This document shows, one piece after another, positions 7,144 to 14,077 of a stretch of DNA of 24,513 nt. Location: positions 1-24,513 of the forward strand of contig CAAERF010000560.1 of NCBI GenBank assembly GCA_900758315.1. Direction: 5' to 3'. The number at the start of each line of letters is the position of its first letter. The first letter of the stretch is position 1. Source of the stretch: an uncultured Oscillospiraceae bacterium (GTDB lineage Bacteria; Bacillota; Clostridia; Oscillospirales; Oscillospiraceae). The position numbers and the translations under genes are program-made. The notes under the pieces are model-generated. The model was not told the DNA's origin. It saw nothing but the letters and a program-made list of their open reading frames with translations, and ran no database searches.

Positions 7144-8547
7144 CTAGTTCCGCGAGGCGGGCAGGTGCTTAAACAGTGCCCCCACCAGCATAATCACGGC
7201 AAAGACAATGAGGTAGTAGACATTTCCCATGCCGTGGCCTACGATACAGGCATACACCATAAACAGAGAACCACAGATCGCCAGAGCGGGAATGAGATAG
7301 CGCCGGAGCACATTCTCGTCTCTGGCGATTTTCATCCACCGGATAAAAATGGGGATATACATGGCGTAGATGGTGATGATGGGCAGCTCGGAGGAGTCAA
7401 AGACAAAGTTGCCCACCAGAGGGGAACCGGCCAAGTTGGCCAAAAAGAAGTAGAGTCCCCAGCCGGCGCACAACACCAGCCCGATAATAGCGGAGTTGTG
7501 GGGCATATTGGTCTCCGAATCCACCTGGCCGAACACCCTGGGAGCGGGTCCCTCCTTGCGGGCCGCCAGGGCGTACATGCCGCGGCTGCACCCCAGCATC
7601 AGGCCGTTCATGGTGCCGGTACAGGAGATCGCGATAAACAGGTTCAGGATGTTGCCCAGAACAGGCCCGAAAATATTGGTAAAGGCCACCGTGGCGCCGT
7701 AGTCGATCAGCTGCTGGTTGGTGGCGCCGCCGGCCACGCCGATATAGTAGGCGATGTAGACGATGATGGTCACGCAGCCGCCGATAATTAGAGCCTTTGG
7801 CAGGTTGCGCTTGGCGTCCTTCAGCTCTGCGTTGATACAGGTGGCGATAATCCAGCCCTCATAGGCGAAGGCGGTTGCGCAGACGGCGGACAACAGGGGA
7901 TTGCTGACCGCGCCAGTTGTGGACACTTGGGCCGCCGTGTGAAAGTTTTGGGTGGTCATACCGCTGATCAGGCCGTAGATCACGCCCACCACTGCCATCA
8001 GCGCCAGCGGAATCAGCTTGATGACCGTCGTGGTGGTCTGATATTTGCCCGCCAGCTTGGGGGACAGGGCGTTGACCGCGTAGGCACAGCAGAGGTAAAA
8101 GGTGGTCAGCGCCATACACTCCGGTCCCATGATACAGCCGCCGTTCGCCGCGCTGATCAGCATATCGAGCTTCGGATTGACCGAGGTGATAAACACCAGG
8201 GTGTAGCGGGCGGACAGCCAGGCCAGCACGGAGGTCATGGCGGGGGAGTAAATGGTGGTCATAAACCAGCCGATGTAGTACCCGTAGGAGCTGCCCATTG
8301 TGGCCTCCGCGTAGTCCACAATGCCGTTGACGTTTTCGTAGCGCTGTGCCATGTTGGCGAAGGCCAGCACGCAGCAGAGCATGATGGCGCCGCCAATCAG
8401 CCAGGCCCAGATGCCCATGGGCATGTTGCCGTCGGTTTTGATGAGCACGGTCTGTGCTTTGAAGAAAACGCCGGATCCGATTACGATGCCAACGACCATG
8501 CAGATGGCGGTAAACAGACCGTATTTCTTCTCAAGTTTGTTTCCCAT
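7144..8547 (-). CDS. APC-family amino acid permease
   Basis: 467-residue membrane protein with about 12 hydrophobic segments. The first segment carries GIVIGSGVFFK (residues 20-30), the glycine-rich unwound-helix motif of APC superfamily transporters that binds the substrate amino group. Segment 6 region AFAYEGWIIATCINAELKD, with the conserved acidic/aromatic cluster, is typical of the LAT-like branch. Such proteins take up or exchange amino acids; the specific substrate cannot be read. The ATG at 8547 has AAAGGAAGAG about 13-20 bases upstream. It is divergent from spoIIIA and convergent with the vWA gene. The leader of about 90 bases holds a tandem direct repeat and a terminal stem. Confidence 0.9.
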   Translation of the reverse strand: MGNKLEKKYGLFTAICMVVGIVIGSGVFFKAQTVLIKTDGNMPMGIWAWLIGGAIMLCCVLAFANMAQRYENVNGIVDYAEATMGSSYGYYIGWFMTTIYSPAMTSVLAWLSARYTLVFITSVNPKLDMLISAANGGCIMGPECMALTTFYLCCAYAVNALSPKLAGKYQTTTTVIKLIPLALMAVVGVIYGLISGMTTQNFHTAAQVSTTGAVSNPLLSAVCATAFAYEGWIIATCINAELKDAKRNLPKALIIGGCVTIIVYIAYYIGVAGGATNQQLIDYGATVAFTNIFGPVLGNILNLFIAISCTGTMNGLMLGCSRGMYALAARKEGPAPRVFGQVDSETNMPHNSAIIGLVLCAGWGLYFFLANLAGSPLVGNFVFDSSELPIITIYAMYIPIFIRWMKIARDENVLRRYLIPALAICGSLFMVYACIVGHGMGNVYYLIVFAVIMLVGALFKHLPASRN

Positions 8548-8643
8548 AGTTGTCGTCTCTTCCTTTTCTCCATATTTGTGATGTTCCCTGACAAATCCCT
8601 GACAGAGCGCCGTGCCGCGCTTTGATTGTCCATCACGCTGCCC

Positions 8644-8672
8644 ATCATATCAGAATTTTGGACAAAACGCAA
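8644..8672 (-). promoter_or_regulatory. Promoter of the APC permease gene
   Basis: On the minus strand TTGCGT (8667-8672), 17 bases, then TATGAT (8644-8649), the latter preceded by TG one base upstream (extended -10). Transcription would start near 8637, about 90 bases before the ATG. Confidence 0.72.
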
Positions 8673-8742
8673 TGTTGAAACGCTTGATTTTTGTTGGTTT
8701 TCACCAATGCAAAGCGGTGAAGACTCCCTGATTCATGCAAAT

Positions 8743-8791
8743 AAGAGGGCCGCCGGTCTGCTGTAACAGCGGACTGACGGCTCTTGTTTTT
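8743..8791 (+). terminator. Terminator-like hairpin with no obvious upstream gene
   Basis: An imperfect stem of about 20 bp (AAGAG and GCTG arms, loop TAA) is followed by GTTTTT on the plus strand. The nearest upstream gene runs the other way, so no parent transcript is seen. It may insulate spoIIIAA or end a short untranslated RNA. Confidence 0.6.
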
Positions 8792-8903
8792 GCGCTGGAG
8801 GACGGGCTGAGGATCCCGGCCAGCCGTGACGGGGCGCATTGGATTTGGTGGCATATCGGAGGACAGGCCGTCATAGGATGTGGCAGATTGTGAGGCGAGT
8901 TAC

Positions 8904-9818
8904 ATGGCGAACACAAAGAGCCCCTTTCAGCAGGCGGCGGCGTTTTTCCCGGAACCGCTGCGGGAGCGTCTGCTGGCAATCGGGGAAGAGCGGCAGCAGA
9001 ACGCGGAGGAAATCCGCCTGCGTGCCGGGAAGGGACTGAGCATTTTAGACGAAGAGGGCAGGGAAAACACGCTGCCGGGACTGGAAACCGTATCCCAGCA
9101 GGATTTGCAGGGTGTGATTGAAATTGCCACCACCGCTTCCTTTCACCGGGCAATGGACAAACTTTGCCGGGGTTATTTTCCACTGGCGGGTGGGCACAGG
9201 CTGGGAGTTGCGGGCTCGGCTGTGATGCGGGAGGGGCGTATTCACCATTTTCGGGAGCTGTCCTCGCTGGCGCTACGCATCGCCCATGAGGTCCCCGGCG
9301 CTGCCATCCCGGTTGCCCGGAAGCTGACTGGCAAAGGACTGCGGGGATGCAGCTGTCTGATTCTGGCGCCGCCCGGCTACGGGAAAACGACTCTGCTCCG
9401 GGATCTGATCCGCATCTACAGCGATCAGTGGAAGCTGCGGGTAGGGGTTGCCGATGAACGGGGAGAGATTGCGGCACTGCTCCACGGTGTCCCGCAGTTT
9501 GCGGTGGGCAGCACAGTGGATGTGATGGAGGGCTGCGGAAAGGGGGAGGCTGGACTGCTTCTGCTGCGCAGCATGAATCCCCAGGTGATTGCCATGGACG
9601 AGATCACCAGTCCGGAGGATGTGGAAGCGCTGACCGTCATTGCCCACTGCGGGACGGCAGTGCTGGCCACAGCCCACGGCTCGGATCTGGCGGAGCTGGC
9701 CCGACGGCCCCTCTATCAACCGCTGCTGCGGCAGCAGATTTTCCAGACCGTTATCCGCATTCAGCGGGTGAAGGGCCGGCGCAGCTATGCGGTGGAGGAA
9801 ATGCCATGCTCCACCTGA
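8904..9818 (+). CDS. spoIIIAA: Stage III sporulation protein AA (ATPase)
   Basis: 304-residue secretion-type ATPase of the SpoIIIA-SpoIIQ channel that links mother cell and forespore during engulfment. Walker A is APPGYGKTT (155-163), the following DERGEI box is at 184-189, and Walker B is VIAMDE (228-233). SMNPQVIAMDEI and THGSD-like AHGSDL are family blocks; an N-terminal helical region precedes. It acts on the mother-cell cytoplasmic face. ATG 8904 is chosen because GTGAGG lies 8 bases upstream; an in-frame GTG at 8880 has no nearby ribosome site. It is the first gene of the operon, and its end overlaps spoIIIAB by 13 bases. Confidence 0.95.
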   Translation: MANTKSPFQQAAAFFPEPLRERLLAIGEERQQNAEEIRLRAGKGLSILDEEGRENTLPGLETVSQQDLQGVIEIATTASFHRAMDKLCRGYFPLAGGHRLGVAGSAVMREGRIHHFRELSSLALRIAHEVPGAAIPVARKLTGKGLRGCSCLILAPPGYGKTTLLRDLIRIYSDQWKLRVGVADERGEIAALLHGVPQFAVGSTVDVMEGCGKGEAGLLLLRSMNPQVIAMDEITSPEDVEALTVIAHCGTAVLATAHGSDLAELARRPLYQPLLRQQIFQTVIRIQRVKGRRSYAVEEMPCST

Positions 9819-10318
9819 TGGGCGGGCTCTGCGTGATCGCGGGCTCTGCCGTAATCGGGCTGCAGCTGGTGGCCCAGCGCCGGAGACGGCTAGAGGAGGG
9901 CCGGCAAATGCGCTCTGCCTGCCGCCTGATGGAGCGAGAGTTGAGCTGCCGGGAACCGGACCTGTCAGAGCTGCTGGAGACGGCGGCCCGCCAGAGCAGC
10001 GGCGTGGTGAGGGACTTTTTCAACGCATGCCGCAGTCAGCTGGAGGAGCTGGGGAACCGTCCCTTTGCCGTCATCTGGCAGGACAATCTGAACCAAGCGG
10101 GACTGAGCCTGCGGCGGCAGGAACAGGAACTGCTGGCGGGATTGGGGACCATTTTGGGCCGGTATGACCGGACGGTTCAATGTACGGCCCTGGGCCGGGT
10201 GGCCGCGGAGCTGGAGGAACGGCTCCAGGAGGCGGAAAGTCAGGCCCAGAAGCAAAACAAATTATACATGACGTTGAGCATAGCAGGGGGGATGCTGTTG
10301 GTGGTTCTGACCTGCTGA
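9806..10318 (+). CDS. spoIIIAB: Stage III sporulation protein AB
   Basis: 170-residue protein with an N-terminal membrane helix (about 3-23, then the basic QRRRRLEEG) and a C-terminal helix (about 153-168). Between lie amphipathic helices resembling the GspF/T2SF-like cytoplasmic domain. SpoIIIAB is thought to be the membrane partner of the SpoIIIAA ATPase. Length is close to the Bacillus protein (171). GGAGG at 9794-9798 serves the ATG at 9806, inside spoIIIAA. Confidence 0.93.
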   Translation: MLHLMGGLCVIAGSAVIGLQLVAQRRRRLEEGRQMRSACRLMERELSCREPDLSELLETAARQSSGVVRDFFNACRSQLEELGNRPFAVIWQDNLNQAGLSLRRQEQELLAGLGTILGRYDRTVQCTALGRVAAELEERLQEAESQAQKQNKLYMTLSIAGGMLLVVLTC

Positions 10319-10336
10319 GCGGTTGGAGAGTCACTT

Positions 10337-10531
10337 ATGGATGTGGATTTGATTTTCAAAATTGCCGCCATCGGCATTCTGGTCTCGGTGCTGAATCAGG
10401 TGCTGGTGCGCTCCGGACGGGACGAACAGGCGACGATGGTGACCCTGGCAGGGCTGGTGGTGGTTTTGATGATGATCGTACAGCAGATCAGCGATCTGTT
10501 TGAGCTGGTCAAGACGCTGTTCAACCTGTAA
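10337..10531 (+). CDS. spoIIIAC: Stage III sporulation protein AC
   Basis: 64-residue, two-helix membrane protein starting MDVDLIFKIAAIGILVSVLN and containing GRDEQATMVTLAGLVVVL, both typical of SpoIIIAC. It is a small integral component of the SpoIIIA channel. GGAGAG about 10325-10330 lies before the ATG. Its stop is immediately followed by the spoIIIAD ATG (TAAATG), suggesting coupled translation. Confidence 0.95.
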   Translation: MDVDLIFKIAAIGILVSVLNQVLVRSGRDEQATMVTLAGLVVVLMMIVQQISDLFELVKTLFNL

Positions 10532-10918
10532 ATGGATCAGATCATTCCCATTGCGGCGGTGGCGCTGATCGGCAGCCTGAGCGCCGTGTTTCTGAAACGG
10601 GAAGTGGGAGAGCTGTCCCTGCTGCTGAGCATTGTCACCAGCATGATCCTGCTCTCGCTGGTGACAGCCGGAGCCGTCGAAATTCTGTCCCTGCTGCGGC
10701 AGCTGGCGGAGACGGCGGATATTTCCGATGCCCTGCTGGCGCCCATGCTGAAGGTGCTGGGCATCGAGGTGGTAACCAATCTGGCGGTACACATCTGCCG
10801 GGACGCGGGAGAGGGCGGCATCGCCGCGGCGGTGGAGCTGACTGGGGCGGTCTGCGCGCTGTACACCTCGATTCCCGTGATTCAGGCGGTGCTGATTCTG
10901 ATTGAGGAGTTGCTGTAA
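10532..10918 (+). CDS. spoIIIAD: Stage III sporulation protein AD
   Basis: 128-residue membrane protein with four hydrophobic segments. Its first part (IIPIAAVALIGSLSAVFLKR) and the stretch with LLAPMLKVLGI and ICRDAGEGGIAAAVELTG match the SpoIIIAD family. It is an integral component of the SpoIIIA channel in the mother-cell-derived membrane. It starts directly at the spoIIIAC stop and ends 2 bases before spoIIIAE. Confidence 0.95.
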   Translation: MDQIIPIAAVALIGSLSAVFLKREVGELSLLLSIVTSMILLSLVTAGAVEILSLLRQLAETADISDALLAPMLKVLGIEVVTNLAVHICRDAGEGGIAAAVELTGAVCALYTSIPVIQAVLILIEELL

Positions 10919-10920
10919 CC

Positions 10921-12024
10921 TTGAAATGGAAACCAATGATAGCAATCACCGGGGTCCTGCTGCTGTTTATGCTCTGTCCGGTTCCGGCCCACGCCGCGGA
11001 TACAGAGGAGCAACTGTGGGATGCGGTGGACACGGAAGCGCTGGAGGACGCGGCGGGAGAGGAGAACGATTTCTCTCTGGACAGCGAGCTGAATCTGGAA
11101 GAGGGACTTTCGGTTTTGGCGGAGCGGGCGGCGGAACAGCTGGAGAGCGCGCTGAGCGGAGCGGTTCGCAGCGGCGGGCTGATGCTGCTGATCGTCCTGT
11201 TCTGCGGCATGGGAGAATCGCTGTTTCAGTCGGGACAGACTGCCATGACCAGGACCGCAGATATGATCGGCGTGGCCGCGATCACGCTGATAGCGGCTTC
11301 CGATACCGCTTCCATGATCGGCCTGGGCAAGGAGGCCATCGGCCAGATCGACGCTTTCTCCAAGGCGCTGATTCCCACCATGTCCGCGGCATCCATGGCC
11401 TGTGGATCGATCTCCGGCTCGGTGGTCCGGCAGGCGGCTACGCTGCTGTTTTCCGACGTGCTGATCACGCTGATCAACCGGGTGCTGATCCCGGCGGTCT
11501 ACGTCTACATCGCGGTGACGGCGGCCACAGCGGCCCTGGGCAACAAGGGGATTGCCGCCATCGCGGGTCTGATGCGGCGTGGGGTCAAGGGAGTGATGAC
11601 CGCCATTCTGCTGGTCTTCACGGGCTACCTGTCCATCAGCGGCGCGGCGGCAGGCACAGCGGACGCGGTGACGCTGAAAACCACCCGGCTGGCCATTTCC
11701 AGCATGGTGCCAGTGGTGGGGAGCATCCTCTCCGACGCCACCGAAACCGTGCTGGTGGGAGCGGCCTCCATTCGGAATGTGATCGGCATCTTCGGGACCC
11801 TGGTGGTATTGGGTTTCTGCATCGTCCCGTTCCTCTACCTGGGCGCACAGTACCTGGTCTACAAAGTGATTTCCGTGCTGGCGTCGGTCCTGTATCAGGG
11901 GACCATTTCCGAGCTGATCGACCAGATTGGCGCGGCCTTTGGACTGGTGCTGGGAATGCTGGGCAGCTGTGCGCTGCTGGTGCTGATCTCACTGATCGGA
12001 ACCATATCGGTGGCGGTCTCATGA
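10921..12024 (+). CDS. spoIIIAE: Stage III sporulation protein AE
   Basis: 367-residue protein with a cleavable-looking signal segment (ITGVLLLFMLCPVPAHA, residues 9-25). An acidic stretch follows, then about seven membrane helices containing SKALIPTMSAASMACGS, GIAAIAGLMRRGVKG and the C-terminal DQIGAAFGLVLGMLGSCAL. It is the large polytopic subunit of the SpoIIIA complex. The start is TTG at 10921, with GAGGAG at 10904-10909. An ATG at 10936 is possible but lacks a ribosome site and would cut the basic n-region of the signal. The stop overlaps the spoIIIAF start (ATGA). Confidence 0.94.
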   Translation: MKWKPMIAITGVLLLFMLCPVPAHAADTEEQLWDAVDTEALEDAAGEENDFSLDSELNLEEGLSVLAERAAEQLESALSGAVRSGGLMLLIVLFCGMGESLFQSGQTAMTRTADMIGVAAITLIAASDTASMIGLGKEAIGQIDAFSKALIPTMSAASMACGSISGSVVRQAATLLFSDVLITLINRVLIPAVYVYIAVTAATAALGNKGIAAIAGLMRRGVKGVMTAILLVFTGYLSISGAAAGTADAVTLKTTRLAISSMVPVVGSILSDATETVLVGAASIRNVIGIFGTLVVLGFCIVPFLYLGAQYLVYKVISVLASVLYQGTISELIDQIGAAFGLVLGMLGSCALLVLISLIGTISVAVS

Positions 12025-12521
12025 TGGAGTTTATTCGGAACTGGGTCATGAGCGTTGTGGCTGTGGGGATGCTGGTGTCTCTCTGCCTGGGACTGAGTCC
12101 CGGCGGAAAGGTGCAGAAGGTGGGGCGGTTTTGCGGCGGTCTGCTGCTCTTTCTGGCAGTGGTGACGCCGCTGACCCAGCTGGATCTGACGGGAAGCTTA
12201 CAGGATTTTCGGGATTACTGTGACCAGCTCTCGGTCACCTCAGATGAGGTCACACAGGCCGGCGCAACCCTCACCCAGGACCTGGTGATCTCCCAGTCGG
12301 AGGCCCGGATTCAGGCCCAGGCCAAGAGTTTAGGGGCGGATGTGACGGCGACCGTCACCTGCGCGTCCCAGGACGGACTTCCGGTGCCGGACGGCGTCTC
12401 TGTCACCGGAGCGATGACTGCGTGGCAGCGGCAGCAGCTGACCCAGTGGATCATGGATTCATTTGGTCTGACGCGGGAGCAGATTGCGATTACGGCAGAA
12501 AAGGCGGAAGAAAGCAAATGA
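12021..12521 (+). CDS. spoIIIAF: Stage III sporulation protein AF
   Basis: 166-residue protein with two N-terminal membrane helices (about 8-24 and 34-52) and a soluble domain (about 70-166) related to ring-forming secretion domains. The start EFIRNWVMSVVAVGMLVSL is characteristic. ATGA overlap with spoIIIAE at 12021-12024 and with spoIIIAG at 12518-12521 indicates translational coupling. MM starts at 12021 and 12024 are equivalent. Confidence 0.94.
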   Translation: MMEFIRNWVMSVVAVGMLVSLCLGLSPGGKVQKVGRFCGGLLLFLAVVTPLTQLDLTGSLQDFRDYCDQLSVTSDEVTQAGATLTQDLVISQSEARIQAQAKSLGADVTATVTCASQDGLPVPDGVSVTGAMTAWQRQQLTQWIMDSFGLTREQIAITAEKAEESK

Positions 12522-13057
12522 AAGGAAAACAGCTGAATTGGAAGGCGGTGCAACAATTTGTCCAGAAAAACCGATATGCCGCCTTGGTCATTCTGGCAGG
12601 GCTGTTGCTGCTGATGTGGCCCTTTGGCGGAAGCCGAAGCAGCAGCCAGACCCAGAGCGGAGAAAGTGGGTCCGCCCGGAAGGTCAGTGAATATGAGTAC
12701 AACCTGACGGACCTGGAGGAAAAGCTGGAAAAGGTGCTCTCTCAGATCCAGGGTGCGGGAAAAACGGAAGTGATTCTCACGTTGTCCAGCACCGGCTCTG
12801 TGGTGCTGGCGGAAAATCAGACCAGTGAGGACGGCTCTGTGAAGACCGAGGTGGTGATTGTGAAAAACGGATCCAATCAGGAAGACGTTGTGGAGGTGGA
12901 ACAGCAGTATCCCGCCTTTCTGGGGGCCCTTGTAGTCTGTGAGGGAGGCGGGAACGCCCAGGTGAAGCTGGAGATGATGCAGGCGATCAAGGCTTTGACC
13001 GGGCTCAGCTCGGATCAAATTTCAATCTGTGAACGATCAGGAGGAGATACAAAATGA
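12518..13057 (+). CDS. spoIIIAG: Stage III sporulation protein AG
   Basis: 179-residue protein with one membrane helix (about 21-38), a serine-rich spacer, then the ring-building domain beginning SEYEYNLTDLEEKLEKVLSQ. SpoIIIAG forms a large ring in the intermembrane space. The block YPAFLGALVVCEGGGNAQV is a strong family marker. The start at 12518 overlaps the spoIIIAF stop (ATGA); the open frame runs further upstream but only inside spoIIIAF. Confidence 0.95.
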   Translation: MKGKQLNWKAVQQFVQKNRYAALVILAGLLLLMWPFGGSRSSSQTQSGESGSARKVSEYEYNLTDLEEKLEKVLSQIQGAGKTEVILTLSSTGSVVLAENQTSEDGSVKTEVVIVKNGSNQEDVVEVEQQYPAFLGALVVCEGGGNAQVKLEMMQAIKALTGLSSDQISICERSGGDTK

Positions 13058-13695
13058 AATTGTGGAAGCGTAATGCGGTGGTGGCGGCAATCGTACTGTT
13101 TGTATGTGTTGCGGTCTACCTGAACTGGTCCTATGACCAGGGAAGCTCGGTCAATGGGGTCAACTCGATCACCAATACCACCACGGAAAAGAATCTGGGA
13201 GAGGCGGCGCTGGTCAACTCGGACAGCGCGCTGGAGCTGGAGGACAGCAGTGCGGAAGGGAATTCCTCTGCGTCGTCAGAGACGAGTGCATCCGAGGACG
13301 CGAAAAAGACCTCCGGTACCACGGATATCCAGTCCTCGGACGACTACTTTGCCACCGCCCGCCTGAACCGGGAGGAGGCCCGGGACAACTCGCTGGCCAT
13401 TCTTCAGAAGACAGTGGATGACCCGGAGGCGTCTCAGGAGGCTATCAATTCCGCGTCGGAGAGCATCACAGCCATGGCCTCGGCTACGTTGCAGGAGTCC
13501 AAAATTGAGAGCCTGATTACGGCAAAGGGCTATGAGGACTGTGTGGCGTTTATCGGGGACAACAGCGTGAGCGTTGTGGTAAAGGCCAAGAGCGACACCC
13601 TGGCCAGTGCAGATGTGGCAAAGATCACGGACATTGTGGTGGGAGAGACAAAATTTGCCGCCAGCGATGTGAAAGTCATCGCCGCGGACAGCTGA
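13054..13695 (+). CDS. spoIIIAH: Stage III sporulation protein AH
   Basis: 213-residue protein: N-terminal membrane helix (about 7-25, ending LNWSYDQG), a long acidic serine-rich linker (about 40-98), then the YscJ/FliF-like domain (about 100-213, YFATARLNREEARDNSL to the end). SpoIIIAH pairs with forespore SpoIIQ across the intermembrane space. AGGAG at about 13040-13044 precedes the ATG, which overlaps the spoIIIAG stop (ATGA). It is the last gene of the operon; a terminator follows at 13828. Confidence 0.95.
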   Translation: MKLWKRNAVVAAIVLFVCVAVYLNWSYDQGSSVNGVNSITNTTTEKNLGEAALVNSDSALELEDSSAEGNSSASSETSASEDAKKTSGTTDIQSSDDYFATARLNREEARDNSLAILQKTVDDPEASQEAINSASESITAMASATLQESKIESLITAKGYEDCVAFIGDNSVSVVVKAKSDTLASADVAKITDIVVGETKFAASDVKVIAADS

Positions 13696-13750
13696 AGCCG
13701 GCTCTTCGGGCAGACAGAGTTTGCTGTCGAAATTGGTCGGACGGTTGTGG

Positions 13751-13780
13751 TTGACAAACTGCAAAGAGTTCTGGTAAACT
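13751..13780 (+). promoter_or_regulatory. Promoter of candidate small RNA A
   Basis: TTGACA (13751-13756) with TAAACT (13775-13780), 18-base spacing, 56 bases after the spoIIIAH stop. The last 11 bases (TCTGGTAAACT) recur exactly in the next promoter. Confidence 0.6.
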
Positions 13781-13786
13781 TTTCCT

Positions 13787-13864
13787 GTAAGGGAGAGGAA
13801 AGAAACGTCCTCAAGGAAACGGGAAGCGACCAGGAGGTATTCAGACCTCCTGGTCCTTTCTTTT
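13787..13864 (+). ncRNA. Candidate small RNA A
   Basis: A transcript from the promoter at 13751-13780 would run about 80 bases to the terminator at 13828-13864. The body is purine-rich (GGGAGAGGAAAGAAACG) with a short TTTCC/GGAAA stem and has no plausible reading frame. It could be an independent small RNA, or the hairpin may simply terminate spoIIIA. No known family recognised. Confidence 0.4.
13828..13864 (+). terminator. Terminator after spoIIIAH / small RNA A
   Basis: Perfect 11 bp stem, GACCAGGAGGT with ACCTCCTGGTC, loop ATTCAG, then CTTTCTTTT. It would end both spoIIIA read-through and small RNA A. Confidence 0.9.
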
Positions 13865-13875
13865 GCGCAGATACC

Positions 13876-13904
13876 TTGACTTTTTGGAAAGAATCTGGTA
13901 AACT
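13876..13904 (+). promoter_or_regulatory. Promoter of structured RNA B / DUF2798-like gene
   Basis: TTGACT (13876-13881), 17 bases, TAAACT (13899-13904). Predicted start near 13911. It shares TCTGGTAAACT with the promoter 125 bases upstream. Confidence 0.65.
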
Positions 13905-13910
13905 ATACAT

Positions 13911-14023
13911 AATTGAATCAGGACAAGGAACGACACATGTAGTGCTTCGCACGTAAATCTGATCACGGTACTCTGGTAAGAGCGATCCGGTTACGTGGAT
14001 AGAAGGGCGACATGTGTTTTTTT
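13911..14023 (+). ncRNA. Structured leader RNA B ending in a terminator (riboswitch-like, unassigned)
   Basis: About 112 bases between a promoter and the DUF2798-like gene. ACACATGT (13933-13940) pairs perfectly with ACATGTGT (14010-14017), which runs directly into seven T residues, so the closing helix doubles as the terminator stem. Inside, CACGTAA (13950-13956) pairs with TTACGTG (13991-13997), GATC (13961-13964) with GATC (13984-13987), and CTCT with AGAG around a GGTA loop (13971-13982). A competing hairpin GTGC-TTC-GCAC (13942-13952) would break the second helix, as in switches. The ATG of the membrane protein is 54 bases past the T-run. I compared it by memory with the TPP, SAM, c-di-GMP, Mn, fluoride and guanidine classes and found no match; a preQ1 class or a plain small RNA remains possible. 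Confidence 0.5.
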
Positions 14024-14077
14024 GCGGCCTTTTTCAAAGTCAAACCATGTCAGACAATGAAAGGAGTGGATGTTGCC

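Larger units (their letters stand above)
8548..8903. other. Gene-free divergent region (permease / spoIIIAA)
   Basis: This 356-base gap holds the permease leader with direct repeats (8585-8604), the permease promoter (8644-8672), a plus-strand terminator-like hairpin (8743-8791) and about 110 bases before spoIIIAA. spoIIIA is expected to be read by sigma-E, but I find no convincing match here. The closest is CATATCGG at 8852-8859, without a good -35. Confidence 0.6.

Noticed and set aside
7102..8625. Plus-strand open frames across the permease gene
   Set aside because: Histidine-, glycine- and glutamine-rich shadow frames with no ribosome sites; the minus strand encodes a complete permease.
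8800..8903. Sigma-E promoter for spoIIIAA
   Set aside because: Expected from biology, but I could not find a -35/-10 pair close to the known consensus. CATATCGG at 8852 alone is not enough.
10902..12020. Open frame running through spoIIIAE in another phase and joining spoIIIAF
   Set aside because: The part before 12021 encodes glycine- and arginine-rich nonsense, while spoIIIAE is certain in its own frame. Only the spoIIIAF part is real.
13747..13956. 69-codon open frame behind spoIIIAH
   Set aside because: It crosses two promoters and a perfect terminator stem, with no ribosome site; better explained as RNA-gene space.
13911..14023. Assignment of RNA B to a named riboswitch class
   Set aside because: No hallmark of the TPP, SAM, c-di-GMP, Mn, fluoride, guanidine or purine aptamers was seen; naming one would be a guess.
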